DNA from: Sphingopyxis witflariensis
GTDB lineage: Bacteria; Pseudomonadota; Alphaproteobacteria; Sphingomonadales; Sphingomonadaceae
Direction: 5' to 3'
Assembly (NCBI RefSeq): GCF_002205635.1
Contig: NZ_NISJ01000006.1
Span: forward strand, 124,001 to 188,000
DNA length: 64,000 nt
A model generated the notes under the pieces. The model did no database searches and was not told where the DNA came from. It saw only the letters and a list, made by a program, of their open reading frames with translations. Position numbers and translations under genes: made by a program. This document shows positions 51,954 through 63,161 of this stretch, piece after piece (positions within the stretch are counted from its first letter, which is position 1; each line of letters begins with the position of its first letter).

Positions 51954-52188
51954 AATGAATATCGATCGCCTGGCCGCAAGCGCTGGCACCGTCTCCTTTG
52001 TCAGCGATGTGTGCTGCCAATCATGGCCAAGAGGAAGTTAACATTGCGTGAGACTGCCGATGCCGTTGTGCAAGCCATATGTATTCCAGCGAACAGACAA
52101 TCTGGATCACTGCATGGATTCGCCTTGAGCGAGTGATACTCCCGCCGTAACGTCTGCCTGTTATTCCATCGGCGGAGAGGAGAATCCC

Positions 52189-53703
52189 ATGTCTGACGAA
52201 ATCCTTAACAAGGGGAAATGCCCGGTTTCCCATATGACCACGGCGTTCGGCGCTCCGGTCGTCGACAATCAGAACTCGATGACTGCGGGCAAGCGCGGTC
52301 CGGTGCTTGTGCAGGATGTCTGGCTCAACGAAAAGCTCGCCAATTTCGTGCGGGAAGTCATCCCGGAGCGGCGGATGCACGCCAAGGGTTCCGGTGCATT
52401 CGGCACCTTCACCGTGACCAACGACATCACGCGCTATACGCGGGCCAAGATTTTCAGCGCCGTCGGCAAGAAGACCGAAATGTTCGCGCGTTTCAGCACG
52501 GTGGCCGGCGAACGGGGCGCGGCGGATGCCGAGCGCGACATCCGCGGTTTTGCACTCAAGTTTTATACCGAGGAAGGCAACTGGGACATGGTGGGCAACA
52601 ACACCCCTGTGTTCTTCCTGCGCGATGCGAAGAAGTTCCCTGACCTCAACAAGGCGGTCAAGCGCGATCCGCGCACCAATATGCGTTCACCGACGAACAA
52701 CTGGGACTTCTGGACGCTGCTGCCCGAGGCTCTCCACCAGGTTACGGTGGTGATGTCGGATCGCGGCATTCCCAAGAGCTACCGTCACATGCACGGCTTC
52801 AGCAGCCACACCTACAGCTTCTGGAACGATGTCGGCGAACGCTTCTGGGTCAAGTTCCACTTTCGGACCCAGCAGGGCATCGAGAACCTCACCGACGCAG
52901 ATGCCGCAGCGGTTGTGGCCAACGACCGCGAGAGCCATCAGCGCGACCTTTTCGAAGCCATCGAACGCGGCGACTTCCCGCGCTGGAAGATGTATGTGCA
53001 AGTGATGCCCGAAGCCGAGGCGGAAACCTATCACGTTCATCCGTTCGACCTGACCAAGGTCTGGTACAAGAAGGACTATCCGCTGATCGAGGTTGGCGAG
53101 TTCGAATTGAACCGCAATCCCGAAAACTATCATATGGATGTCGAGCAGGCGGCGTTCTCGCCATCAAATCTAGTGCCCGGCATCAGCGTATCGCCTGACA
53201 AGATGCTACAGACGCGGCTCATCAACTATCCGGATTCGCAGCGTTATCGCCTTGGCGTCAACTATCACCAGGTGCCGGTCAATGCGGCCAAGTGCCCGGT
53301 CATGAGCAACCATCGCGATGGTGCAGGACGGATGGACGGCAATTTTGGCGGATTGCCGCACTATCAACCGAACAGCTTTGGCCAGTGGGTCGACCAGCCG
53401 GAATTTGCAGAGCCGCCGCTCCGCATCGACGGCAATGCCGAGATGTTCAATTTCCGCGAGGATGACGACGATTACTACAGCCAGCCGCGCAAGCTGTTCC
53501 AGCTCATGACGCCTGCGCAGCAGCAAGTGCTTTTCGAGAATACGGCGCGCAACTTGGGTGATGGCCCGGACTTCATAAAGCAGCGCCACATCGACAATTG
53601 CACGCGCTGCGATCCGGCTTACGGCGCAGGAGTTGCCAAGGCTCTCGGCATGTCGGTCAAATCGCCGCAGGAATTGTCGCCTGAACCGGAATTGGCCGAC
53701 TGA
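52189..53703 (+). CDS. katA: Monofunctional heme catalase
   Basis: A 504-aa small-subunit catalase that splits hydrogen peroxide. Active-site His in [17 protein letters not shown], Asn in [13 protein letters not shown], and proximal heme Tyr in [14 protein letters not shown]. Length fits clade 3 enzymes. The ribosome site gaggagaat is strong. A 14-bp hairpin follows the stop. It complements the peroxiredoxins of the sulfide block. Confidence 0.95.
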   Translation: MSDEILNKGKCPVSHMTTAFGAPVVDNQNSMTAGKRGPVLVQDVWLNEKLANFVREVIPERRMHAKGSGAFGTFTVTNDITRYTRAKIFSAVGKKTEMFARFSTVAGERGAADAERDIRGFALKFYTEEGNWDMVGNNTPVFFLRDAKKFPDLNKAVKRDPRTNMRSPTNNWDFWTLLPEALHQVTVVMSDRGIPKSYRHMHGFSSHTYSFWNDVGERFWVKFHFRTQQGIENLTDADAAAVVANDRESHQRDLFEAIERGDFPRWKMYVQVMPEAEAETYHVHPFDLTKVWYKKDYPLIEVGEFELNRNPENYHMDVEQAAFSPSNLVPGISVSPDKMLQTRLINYPDSQRYRLGVNYHQVPVNAAKCPVMSNHRDGAGRMDGNFGGLPHYQPNSFGQWVDQPEFAEPPLRIDGNAEMFNFREDDDDYYSQPRKLFQLMTPAQQQVLFENTARNLGDGPDFIKQRHIDNCTRCDPAYGAGVAKALGMSVKSPQELSPEPELAD

Positions 53704-53734
53704 AACAATAGAATGAAGTCAAGGTAATGACGCT

Positions 53735-53780
53735 TGATGCTCCCCGGCGAGGTGGGACGCCACTTGGCCGGGGAGCATCA
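53735..53780 (+). terminator. Hairpin after katA
   Basis: A perfect 14-bp stem, tgatgctccccggc and gccggggagcatca, with an 18-base loop, 31 bp after the katA stop. No T-run, so either a Rho-independent terminator of the weak kind or a 3'-end stabiliser. Confidence 0.7.
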
Positions 53781-53880
53781 GGTCAACGGGGGAGGAGCTT
53801 GAGACTGTCGCCGATCACGGAGCATAATGCAGCGAACCCATTGCAGAACCACTCAAGGAACAGGAAAGAAAGGACGATCA

Positions 53881-54360
53881 ATGCCTGCACCAGACCTCCG
53901 CACAGTCCTGCTCGACGCCCTTGAGGACGAACGCAAGGCCGAAGCTACCTATGGAGCGGTAATCGCGAAGTTCGGCCCGGTCCGCCCGTTCATCAACATC
54001 GTGGAAGCCGAGCAGCGCCATGCCGCGGCTCTTGAGCGGCAGATACAGCGGTTGGGCATGGAAATCCCGGAGAACCCCTGGCAAGCAGCCAAGATTGCGC
54101 TGCCCCCATCTCTCGCTGATGCCTGTGCCATGGCCATCGAAGCGGAAATCGAGAACATCGCGCTCTATGACCGCCTGATCCCGCAGATCGATGATCCGAT
54201 TGTGCGGCAGGTACTTCAAAATTTACAGGACGCCTCGCGCAACAAGCACCTGCTAGCCTTCCGCCGTTGTCTGGCGCGCGAGAGCGGCGAACGCGGGGGC
54301 AATACAGGTGGCGGGCGCGGTCAGGGTGGTCGCCGCCATCGAGGGGGTTGCCGCTCCTGA
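53881..54360 (+). CDS. Ferritin-like (DUF2202-type) protein
   Basis: A 159-aa helical protein with ferritin-like iron-ligand patterns: DALEDERKAEATYGAVIAKF (ExxxxE), NIVEAEQRHAAALERQ (ExxxRH) and AMAIEAEIENIALYDRLIPQ. These fit a four-helix di-iron bundle. The tail is Gly/Arg/His-rich. The ATG at 53881 lies 54 nt inside the open frame and is chosen because family homology begins after it; ribosome site gaaagga. Probably binds iron and limits Fenton damage near katA. Confidence 0.75.
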   Translation: MPAPDLRTVLLDALEDERKAEATYGAVIAKFGPVRPFINIVEAEQRHAAALERQIQRLGMEIPENPWQAAKIALPPSLADACAMAIEAEIENIALYDRLIPQIDDPIVRQVLQNLQDASRNKHLLAFRRCLARESGERGGNTGGGRGQGGRRHRGGCRS

Positions 54361-54368
54361 ATCAATCG

Positions 54369-54980
54369 ATGCAATTTCGGACCGGTCTTCTGTTCCCCGT
54401 TCCTGCAACGCGGCAACAGTGGCTGGCAATCCTGCTCGGCTTGTTTGCCCTGCTTTCCGCGTTGTCGCCTGCAAATGCGGCGGACCGGATAGACGTTCAT
54501 TTCTTCTGGAGCGCCGAGTGCCCGCATTGCCGGGACATGGCCGCATCCGTGGACGCAGCCATCGGCGGCGAAGGAGATGTCACACTCCATCGGCACGAAG
54601 TCTCGCACGATGCCAGAAGCGCCGAACTGTTTGCGCAGACGGTCGAGAGTCTGGACTTGCCCGCCGTGGTGCCGATCGTGCTGATCGGCCGGGAAGTCAT
54701 GGTCGGCCATGAACCCGGCGCCAGCGAGGGACTGCGTGAGATGATCAACCGGTGTCGGGCAGGCCCGTGTCCCGACCTGGTCTGGACGCAAACGGCAGCC
54801 GAAAGCAGCCACACATCCGCCCCACTGCAGAATGTACGGCATAAGCAGGCATCGACACTGCGCGTCCCCTGGCTTGGCGAGGTGCAGATATCCGATCTTT
54901 CGCTCCCGGCTCTGACTATCGCCATGGCGGCGATCGACGGCTTCAATCCTTGCGCGATGTGTTCGCGGATCATTTCGTGA
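54369..54980 (+). pseudogene. Thioredoxin-fold/DsbD-like redox protein, 3'-truncated
   Basis: Starts MQFRTGLLFPVPATRQQWLA with signal LLGLFALLSALSPANAA, then a thioredoxin-like domain with a CPHC motif (FFWSAECPHCRDM) and VVPIVLIGREVMVGHEPG. At the end LRVPWLGEVQISDLSLPALT and IDGFNPCAM match the first helix of a DsbD/CcdA-type electron carrier, but the frame then turns to CSRIIS and stops. The membrane part is lost, so only the periplasmic half could be made. Confidence 0.75.
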
Positions 54981-55160
54981 GGGTCTGGACGAAAGTGATG
55001 GAGAGCGATCGCCGCTAAGCGATCGCTACCCGAGTCATCGGGCGACCGCTCGATCCTGATCCCCGACTGCTCGCTTGCGGAATATCCGCGGGCGAGTGGT
55101 CGGGGGACTTTCACGCATTCGAAGTTGGACCCCGCATGGTGATCGGGGTAGGTCGCGACC
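54981..55160. other. 180-bp gap, junction sequence
   Basis: No gene is supported. It follows the point where the DsbD-like frame breaks, so it probably marks a deletion or recombination junction. A GC-rich inverted pair around 55038-55104 (cgaccgctcg, gagtggtcg) is too imperfect to call. Confidence 0.4.
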
Positions 55161-55562
55161 ATGTGTAAATTTCCAGGTCTCACCATTCTTTTGCTGTTCA
55201 CAACGGCGTGCGCGCCCGAGATGATACCCAAGGCAGGGGTACCAAACCCCGCCACGACTGCGGAAGGTGCCGGCTCAATCCGAGAATCTGCTGAGGCTAG
55301 GGGGCTGGCATTTGCGCAACAGCATTGTTCCGGTTGCCATGCTGTGAGCGCCGGACGACGATACTCCCCGAACGTTGATGCCCCGACCTTTGAATCTGTC
55401 GTCAACACGCCAGGCCTGACCGGCGCGACGATCAAGCCCTGGCTGCAGAAATCACACAATTTTCCCGATGTGATGAACTTTGCCATCGATCCCGACCAGA
55501 TCGATGACCTTGCTGCCTACATGATATCATTGCAGCGAAGCGATTACGTACCACCGATCTGA
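55161..55562 (+). CDS. c-type cytochrome lipoprotein
   Basis: A 133-aa protein with a lipoprotein signal (LTILLLFTTACAPE, lipobox TTAC), one heme site HCSGCHAVSAG (CxxCH) and a likely Met axial ligand in HNFPDVMNFAID. A small class I cytochrome c anchored on the periplasmic side. It lies next to the truncated CPHC/DsbD-like gene, which might once have kept its heme cysteines reduced. Confidence 0.85.
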   Translation: MCKFPGLTILLLFTTACAPEMIPKAGVPNPATTAEGAGSIRESAEARGLAFAQQHCSGCHAVSAGRRYSPNVDAPTFESVVNTPGLTGATIKPWLQKSHNFPDVMNFAIDPDQIDDLAAYMISLQRSDYVPPI

Positions 55563-55697
55563 CATGGGATAGACCGCAGTGGTTACGGGCAGGAACCATG
55601 TCCAATTGGTTGCCGGCACGGTGCTGCTATGCTCTGATCGGTATTGCCTCCCACAACGCTGAATTAGAGGGAGCAGGAGGCAAACACGCGATCCCGG

Positions 55698-55940
55698 TCA
55701 GGCGTTTTCGGTCAGAGCCTGGGCAATCTGGTCCTTGAGCGCGAGGCGCTGCTTGCGCAGTTCGGTTTCGCGATCCTGCGACACCGGCGCGATGTTGGTT
55801 TCTGCGCGATGGATCTCGTCGTTAACTGCGTCATAGTCCACCAGGAGCTTGGCGAACCGGGTGTTCGACACCTTCAGAGCGTGGATCTGGTCCATCTGGT
55901 CAGGAAATTCATCGCCCAGAGTGTGGGGGGTATTCGACAT
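55698..55940 (-). CDS. YdcH/DUF465 family protein
   Basis: An 80-aa helical protein of the DUF465 (YdcH) family: FPDQMDQIHALKVSNTRFAK, LLVDYDAVNDEIHRAE, then TELRKQRLALKDQIAQAL, the usual ending LKD-x-I. Short coiled-coil proteins of unknown function, often near stress genes in alphaproteobacteria. Complete length for the family. Ribosome site gagaattt precedes the ATG. Confidence 0.88.
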   Translation of the reverse strand: MSNTPHTLGDEFPDQMDQIHALKVSNTRFAKLLVDYDAVNDEIHRAETNIAPVSQDRETELRKQRLALKDQIAQALTENA

Positions 55941-56199
55941 TCAAATTCTCCAATCGCAATCACGGCCCGGTCTCAAATGCGGCAAGAAGAATCCCTCGCG
56001 CCTCGCCGGAGCTGGCCGTTCCCTAACCCTAGGGATGGCGAGCACAACTGTCGACGTCGCTTGAAGGCCGGAAAAAATCCTGCAGGCCGGCGTAAACAAC
56101 GAATCCTTGCCTGCCGGCTTTGCGCCGAAGGACTTCTCGTTGTCAGGCAGCGGCGGCACTTGCTAACAAAGGGCAGGAGACTTGAAAGGATCATTGTCC

Positions 56200-56526
56200 A
56201 TGCCGAATGCCGACGCCGCCCGAGCACGCCTTTCGCAACAACTCACCGAACTCGCAGGCCGGCAGCAGCGCCTGGCTCAGGATCTTTCAGAACCCTTGAA
56301 CCCGGATTCGTCCGAACAGGCGGTCGAGTTGGAGGATGACGCCTCTCTCGAAGCGCAGGCTGCGCTGGTCGCCCGCGAAATTGCGTCGGTCAACCGGGCC
56401 TTGCTGCGCATCGAAAATGGCACCTATGGCGAATGCGTGCGCTGCGGCGATGCCATCGCTCCCAAACGTCTTGAGGCGCGCCCGGAAGCAGCACTCTGCA
56501 TTTCCTGCGCAAGCAGCGAGCAATGA
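56200..56526 (+). CDS. DksA/TraR family zinc-finger protein
   Basis: A 108-aa protein: an N-terminal coiled coil (RLSQQLTELAGRQQRLAQDL) and a C-terminal C4 zinc finger, GECVRCGDAIAPKRLEARP then ALCISCA. The family binds RNA polymerase through its secondary channel; the short length is closer to TraR and YbiI. ATG 56200 has aagga 10 nt upstream, and a TTG 18 nt earlier is less likely. The 260 bp upstream of it hold no gene. Confidence 0.88.
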   Translation: MPNADAARARLSQQLTELAGRQQRLAQDLSEPLNPDSSEQAVELEDDASLEAQAALVAREIASVNRALLRIENGTYGECVRCGDAIAPKRLEARPEAALCISCASSEQ

Positions 56527-56546
56527 CCTCGTCCGATTGAAAGCGC

Positions 56547-57203
56547 ATGACCGAAAGCCCTGCTCAGCCGTGGCACGACGTACTGGACTTCTGGTTTCCG
56601 GAAGGGCGCAGCAAGGATGTGGACACAGAAACTCATCGCAAGCATTGGTTCTGGCGCATGCAGGGCGGTGCAGATGAGGCGATCGTCGCCCGGTTTCCAG
56701 AACTCACCGCGCGTGGTGCGGAAGGCGGGCTCGATCACTGGGCAAGCGATCCGGAGGGGCGACTCTCACTGATCATTCTGCTGGATCAGTTTTCACGGTC
56801 GCTCTGGCGGGGCACGCCGCGCGCATTCACGCAGGATGCTGCCGCACTGAAACTGGCGCTGACGGGGTTGGCAACCGGCCACTATGAAGCTCTCGATACG
56901 CCGTGGTTCAAGATCGCCTTCACCCAGCCACTCGGCCATTGCGAAGGCCCCGACCACCTTGAGCGCATTGATCTCCTCATCCGTCTGCGGGGAGAAATTG
57001 CTTCCACCGCCCCGGAACATTTGCAGCCGATCTATCGATCCCTGGTAAAACAGGCCGAAGACGTCCGCCAGGTAGTTGCAACATTTGGTCGTCACCCGCA
57101 CCGCAATGAGATCCTTGGCAGGCAATCGATGCCTGCGGAACAGGAGTACCTTGGAGAGGGCGATTTTCCGCACCTGCGCGCATTTCAACCAGAACGCCTG
57201 TGA
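56547..57203 (+). CDS. DUF924 family protein
   Basis: A 218-aa helical (TPR-like) protein of the DUF924 family: VLDFWFPEGRSKDVDTETHR then KHWFWRMQGGADEAIVARFP, LSLIILLDQFSRSLWRGTPR, FTQPLGHCEGPDHLER and FGRHPHRNEILGR. All family blocks are present and length is normal. Function unknown. It lies 20 bp after the DksA-like gene and upstream of osmC, all on the plus strand. Confidence 0.92.
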   Translation: MTESPAQPWHDVLDFWFPEGRSKDVDTETHRKHWFWRMQGGADEAIVARFPELTARGAEGGLDHWASDPEGRLSLIILLDQFSRSLWRGTPRAFTQDAAALKLALTGLATGHYEALDTPWFKIAFTQPLGHCEGPDHLERIDLLIRLRGEIASTAPEHLQPIYRSLVKQAEDVRQVVATFGRHPHRNEILGRQSMPAEQEYLGEGDFPHLRAFQPERL

Positions 57204-57328
57204 CGGCAGGCTCGCACTGTTCTCGACCACTGCAACCTTCACGCCAAGCAAGTGGCATTTTGTCAGACAGTTCGAGAAATGACCTGTTATGGTCCCAGCA
57301 TGGGCCACGGCATGAGGGGAGACGTTCT

Positions 57329-57754
57329 TTGAGTACAGGCGCGACAACAGCGCACATCGTCGAGACCGGTGAAAGTGCTTTTGCCGTCAGCATCGACGTG
57401 TCCGGCCATCACCTCATCGGCGATGAGCCCGTCGAACAGGATGGCGGGGACCTGGGACCGGCGCCCTATGACCTGTTGCTGGCCGCACTGGGCGAATGCA
57501 CGGCCATGACGGTGCGCTGGTATGCCCGTCAGCAGAACTGGCCGCTCGAACGCGTGGAAGTCACCCTGACCCACGCCAAGGGCACGGTCGAGGGGAAGTC
57601 GGCGAAAACGGATCATTTCACCAAGACGATCCGTGTCATTGGCGAGGATCTGTCCGATAAGCAGCGGGAAAAGCTGATCACGGTCGCGGCCCGCTGCCCG
57701 GTGCAGCGCACCCTGGAGGGCACGCCGGTGATCACTACGGTTGCGGTAAGCTGA
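57329..57754 (+). CDS. OsmC family peroxiredoxin-like protein
   Basis: A 141-aa OsmC/Ohr superfamily protein: HLIGDEPVEQDGGDLGPAPY, DLLLAALGECTAMTVRWYAR with the first Cys, and ITVAARCPVQRTLEGTP with the second. These thiols reduce organic peroxides. The start is a TTG at 57329 after ggggaga; an upstream frame extension overlapping DUF924 is rejected. Adds to the oxidative-stress content of the island. Confidence 0.88.
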   Translation: MSTGATTAHIVETGESAFAVSIDVSGHHLIGDEPVEQDGGDLGPAPYDLLLAALGECTAMTVRWYARQQNWPLERVEVTLTHAKGTVEGKSAKTDHFTKTIRVIGEDLSDKQREKLITVAARCPVQRTLEGTPVITTVAVS

Positions 57755-57786
57755 CGAAACCCGAGCCCGATAGGAGAAAGCAGAGG

Positions 57787-58188
57787 ATGAGCTACTATAT
57801 TTCCGCCAGGTTGAAGGTTCCGTTCGATGACGCCATCGCGCGCGCAGAGGCTGCGCTGAAGACAGAGGGGTTCGGAGTGATCAGCCGGATCGATATCCAG
57901 CAGACCCTCAAATCGAAGATCGACGTCGAATTTCGCCCCTATACGATCCTTGGGGCCTGCAATCCGACATTGGCGCACGAGGCGCTGCAGCTGGAAGACA
58001 AGGTCGGTCTGATGTTGCCCTGCAATGTCATCGTGCAGCAGTCAGGTTCGGACGAAGTTGAAGTCGCCGCAATTGACCCGGTGGCGTCGATGCAGGCGAT
58101 CAGCAATCCTGAACTGGTCAAAGCCGCCAGCACGGTCCGGGAAAAGCTCGCACGCGCGATCGACCGGCTGCGGCAATCCGAAATTTAG
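57787..58188 (+). CDS. DUF302 family protein
   Basis: A 133-aa DUF302 protein: DAIARAEAALKTEGFGVISR, DIQQTLKSKIDVEFRPYTIL, GACNPTLAHEALQLEDKVGL and MLPCNVIVQQ. Two conserved-looking cysteines (GACNP, LLPC-type MLPCN). Some DUF302 proteins sit beside sulfur-oxidation or heme genes, but no function is established. Ribosome site ggagaaag. Confidence 0.92.
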   Translation: MSYYISARLKVPFDDAIARAEAALKTEGFGVISRIDIQQTLKSKIDVEFRPYTILGACNPTLAHEALQLEDKVGLMLPCNVIVQQSGSDEVEVAAIDPVASMQAISNPELVKAASTVREKLARAIDRLRQSEI

Positions 58189-58218
58189 ACCAGCGAAAAT
58201 CAGCACAGGCGGAAGATG

Positions 58219-60049
<1,831 letters not shown>

Positions 60050-60124
60050 ATGCAGGGCATTGGCCTGTGACCGGCACACCGAAAAGCGCTTCCGGCGGGG
60101 TTTCGAACGCCTGAAACCAGGCTG

Positions 60125-60526
60125 GTGCGGGCTATCATCCTGACCAGTGGGCGTCTCATTCAGGATGACAATGGAACCGTTGATCCATGGCAGGATCAGG
60201 TTTGGGTCCTCAAGGACATCGACGTGCGGTTCCACACGGTCGGTGCTGTGCTGCGCGGAGTGCCGATTTATGTGCGCGCGCTGATGGAACACGTCGAACG
60301 CTACGCTGCGCATCTGAACTTTCGATCCAAACTGGTCGCGATCGACGGTGAGGCAAGGCTCGCGACGTTCGAACAGAAACGCGGCGACGAGTTCTCGCAC
60401 GACGAAGAGCGATCCGACATAATCCATGACGTGCCGCCCCAAACCGCGCCAGGTTTCGTGCGATCCAGTCCTTTGGCGGCCCTTTCCATTCAGGTGCTCC
60501 GCGAATTGTCCGATGAGAGACTGTAG
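60125..60526 (+). pseudogene. Sulfide:quinone oxidoreductase, internal remnant
   Basis: The stretch KDIDVRFHTVGAVLRGVPIY, VRALMEHVERYAAHLNF, KLVAIDGEARLATFEQK and DIIHDVPPQTAPGFVRSSPL follows the middle of the intact SQR (38842-40074) block by block. The FAD-binding N-terminus, both redox cysteines and the C-terminus are absent. It is not functional. It marks a former second sulfide module at the right end of the island. Confidence 0.8.
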
Positions 60527-60578
60527 GCTTTTCGCCGATTCGTCGTGCAATCGTAACGGTTCATCGCATCGCTTCTGC

Positions 60579-60602
60579 GGGGGTATCGGTGGGGGTATTT
60601 TC
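60579..60602. repeat. Paired GGGGGTAT arm-type motif, right end
   Basis: Same arrangement as 43711-43734 (one base differs): two GGGGGTAT units 13 bp apart, then tttc. It begins exactly 78 bp before gtccctcctccgctacca at 60657. Together with the copies near the integrase this suggests P'-arm binding sites for the integrase. Confidence 0.78.
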
Positions 60603-60656
60603 CTCGAAAAGTAAAAAAAGATAAATCTATATCAACATTATAAGAGAAATTTATGC

Positions 60657-60674
60657 GTCCCTCCTCCGCTACCA
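60657..60674 (+). repeat. attR (inner): 18-bp copy of tRNA-Met 3' end
   Basis: gtccctcctccgctacca, identical to 21024-21041. The match stops before caa on the left and after cca on the right, so it is shorter than the outer copy at 61580. Likely the right end of the element carrying the second half of the island. Confidence 0.85.
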
Positions 60675-60800
60675 CAAAATCCCATGTTTTCTGACGTTTA
60701 AAATGAATCGAACCCCCGTCGAACTTCGATTTAATGGTTGGGCTGCATTCATCATCGGTATGGGGTGTGAAGTGGCTATGTTTGCCGCTACGCAGCTTGG

Positions 60801-61136
60801 ATGAGCGTGAACGACTACGACCTTGAACTTGAACAGCTGGAGGAGCGTGCCACCGGCAGGCTGCTAACGGCTGATACGTTTGATGCCGCAGCTTTCGAAA
60901 CTCTCTTTAATCATATTGCGGACAAGGCCCGAGACCTTCGAGAAGTGAGCGTACTATCGAAGCAAATTCTTCGCGCGCTGCGGCAAGCGGCAGCGGCTGT
61001 CCGCACCAGATCTGAATATGTCTTGGCGGCGCGCGAGAACCTGAAGGTCGCTGATACATTTGAGATGTTGCTCGATCTGATCATCATTGGTGAGCATCCC
61101 GACGACCGAAAGCCCGGCGCTCCTCGGATCATCTAA
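60801..61136 (+). CDS. Hypothetical helical protein (111 aa)
   Basis: Lies between the two right-end att copies. Acidic N-terminus (DYDLELEQLEERATGRLL), then TFDAAAFETLFNHIADKARD and VSVLSKQILRALRQAAAAVR, with a hydrophobic helix LEMLLDLII-like FEMLLDLIIIG near the end. No family recognised. The ATG lacks a strong ribosome site. Belongs either to the small element between the att sites or to host DNA. Confidence 0.55.
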   Translation: MSVNDYDLELEQLEERATGRLLTADTFDAAAFETLFNHIADKARDLREVSVLSKQILRALRQAAAAVRTRSEYVLAARENLKVADTFEMLLDLIIIGEHPDDRKPGAPRII

Positions 61137-61244
61137 TCGACACTTCCGAAATTGGCCGTTGGCTGCCGATATATGCTGATCTGGGCTTAGCGTCTGGAAT
61201 CGACCATAGGTGGCAATCGGCATTGCGCACTAAGCGAGGTGAGT

Positions 61245-61520
61245 ATGCGAACAGAACCGGTTGAGATTTACTCTGATGCGACCAATGCCGCCGTCATGCG
61301 ACATCCGGGCCGCAACTTCCCCGGAATGTTGATCCAAGGGGACACTCTGCACAACCTGAGCAGCATGGCAACAGCTGCCCTTGCGGGCGCTGAGCCAGAT
61401 TCGGAACATTGGCACGACCTGAAGGAACTCGCCGACGAACTTCAGGCGAGGGTCAATTTCTACGCTCAAATCATGCAAGAGTATGGCTTGCAGCTGCCTT
61501 TTTCCTGCGGGAGTGAATGA
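61245..61520 (+). CDS. DUF6959-like protein
   Basis: A 91-aa protein with the block VEIYSDATNAAVMRHPGRNF then PGMLIQGDTLHNLSSMA, which resembles the DUF6959 family (function unknown). The C-terminal part is helical (LKELADELQARVNFYAQIM). ATG 61245 is used with gaggtgag upstream; GTG 61239 is an alternative. It is the second gene between the two right-end att copies. Confidence 0.65.
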   Translation: MRTEPVEIYSDATNAAVMRHPGRNFPGMLIQGDTLHNLSSMATAALAGAEPDSEHWHDLKELADELQARVNFYAQIMQEYGLQLPFSCGSE

Positions 61521-61579
61521 CCGCTCTCCACCCCAAAGCAGCCTCTAAATCTGGATGCGAGCCAATCCCCGCTTAAAGC

Positions 61580-61602
61580 CAAGTCCCTCCTCCGCTACCA
61601 AT
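61580..61602 (+). repeat. attR (outer): perfect 23-bp copy of tRNA-Met 3' end
   Basis: Identical to 21021-21043, including the base before aagtcc and two bases after CCA. The longest and best of the copies, so probably the original chromosomal attB half. The 0.9-kb segment between 60674 and here would be a second, small or decayed insertion. Confidence 0.9.
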
Positions 61603-61835
61603 TTCCTGTTTGGCGATAGTCGCCAAAGGTTGAAAAAATACCTGATTTCCGCTAGTTTTAGAGCAATCGTTGGTTGTCAGCGATCGCCGTTGCCTGTCTG
61701 TATTCGCGGAAGATGGGGGCAACTCGGTGGCTTTGCGAAGTCCTCGCACAAGCGAGGGCGCTATGGCACCGAGCGATACCGCAATCCGATTGCGCCCGCC
61801 GAATTTCTTCCACAACCATGCTGCGTATGGGCCCG

Positions 61836-62984
61836 TCACGCGATCTTCTGAAATCGCTCGAATCTGCCTAGCGCGACCTCGATCCGGGCTCGCAAAGTCC
61901 TGGTTTCCGGTACAGTCCAGGTCCACTTCTGGATGATTAAGGAACCCGTCCTGCGATCCATCTTCGTGTCGATCGCGGCGACAATCCGGTCGCCCACGAG
62001 CACCGGAAGTGCGAAATATCCAAGAACGCGCTTGGCCGCCGGGACATAGGCCTCGAACCGATGCTCATATCCAAAGAGCGCCGACAAGCGCTTCCTCTGG
62101 ATCACCAGCGGATCAAATGGTGACAGGATATGGACGCGCCTGGCCGGGGCCAGGGATCGCAGCTCATCCAGCGCAGCCGGCTCGGCCCAATGGTTTGCAC
62201 GGGACAGCCCTTCGATCTCGACGGGCACCAATGCATTTCGCGCAACGCGTTCGGCGACGAGCCGCGCTACGGCGGCCTTGGCCGGCGCATCGCCGTAAGT
62301 TGCGCTCTCAAGGCTGGCGACACCTTGGGTACGCAGGGCCCGCTCGAGCAAATAGGCGGAAAATTCATCGTGTGTCGCCGCGGGCGGCCGCTCGGTCCAG
62401 CCGAAATGCCGTTTGGTCAATTCATATGTCTTGAGCATGCCTGTCCGCGCACTCACGGTCAGGTCACCGACCCAAAAACCATGCGTGAGCAAGCGTTTTG
62501 AGGGCTTGCGGCTTGCCCAGGGATGCTGTTTTTCTTCCAGCAGCTGGTCATCGATGTCGCGGAGCGAGAGCGGGCCATCGTCGCGAATGCGCGCCAGCAG
62601 CGCCGCATAGGCATCGGGGTCCACTTTGGCGAAGGAGGGATGCGGCCTGATGCGCCAGGCATTCATTGCCGGAACAAAGAAGCGGTAATCGCTTGTCGGG
62701 ATGTAGGCGAGCGCATGGGCCCAATATTCGAACGCGGACTTCTCGCTGGATTGCGCCGCCTCGAGGGCCGCGTTCCGATATTTCGGAATGCGCGACCACA
62801 GAATGTGATGATGACAGCGCTCGATGACATTGATCGTGTCGATCTGTACATAGCCGAGATGTTGTATCGCTGCTGCCACAGCCGTCGGTCCTGCGCCAAA
62901 GGGCGCGTTTTCATCTAGCCGCTGTGCCCGCAACCACAGGCGCCGCGCATCGGCTTGGCTGATCCTGACCGTTCCCGCCGTCAT
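61836..62984 (-). CDS. YcaQ-family DNA glycosylase / winged-helix protein
   Basis: A 382-aa protein of the YcaQ (HTH_42) family, interstrand-crosslink DNA glycosylases. The catalytic QxQ/QxD-type motif is in HLGYVQIDTINVIERCHHHI (compare LQIDTISVIERSHH in E. coli YcaQ). Other blocks: EYWAHALAYIP, RDIDDQLLEEKQHPWASRKP and LSPFDPLVIQRKRLSALFGY. The start is the ATG at 62984 inside a slightly longer frame. Core chromosome resumes with this gene. Confidence 0.9.
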   Translation of the reverse strand: MTAGTVRISQADARRLWLRAQRLDENAPFGAGPTAVAAAIQHLGYVQIDTINVIERCHHHILWSRIPKYRNAALEAAQSSEKSAFEYWAHALAYIPTSDYRFFVPAMNAWRIRPHPSFAKVDPDAYAALLARIRDDGPLSLRDIDDQLLEEKQHPWASRKPSKRLLTHGFWVGDLTVSARTGMLKTYELTKRHFGWTERPPAATHDEFSAYLLERALRTQGVASLESATYGDAPAKAAVARLVAERVARNALVPVEIEGLSRANHWAEPAALDELRSLAPARRVHILSPFDPLVIQRKRLSALFGYEHRFEAYVPAAKRVLGYFALPVLVGDRIVAAIDTKMDRRTGSLIIQKWTWTVPETRTLRARIEVALGRFERFQKIA

Positions 62985-63161
62985 GTTCCTGCTTCTGATC
63001 CGCATATACGGCGTCGACCGATGTTATTCAGCATTGGCCTTTGCACCGCTCGCGCTTGGCTCTCAGTAAAAACAAAGAGAGAACAAATCAACCATCGGCC
63101 GATCGCTTCGAGCGACCAAAAGCAGGTGGCGGGCCGGGCAGGGGCAAGCCCTGGACGGTTT

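Noticed and set aside
54497..55486. 329-aa minus-strand open frame across the 54.5-55.5 kb junction
   Set aside because: It runs antisense to the CPHC gene and the cytochrome c; both of those have signals and motifs, while this has none.
61580..61602. Possible second tRNA gene at the right end
   Set aside because: Only the 3' 23 bases of the tRNA are present; there is no D-arm or anticodon arm upstream, so it is an attachment repeat.
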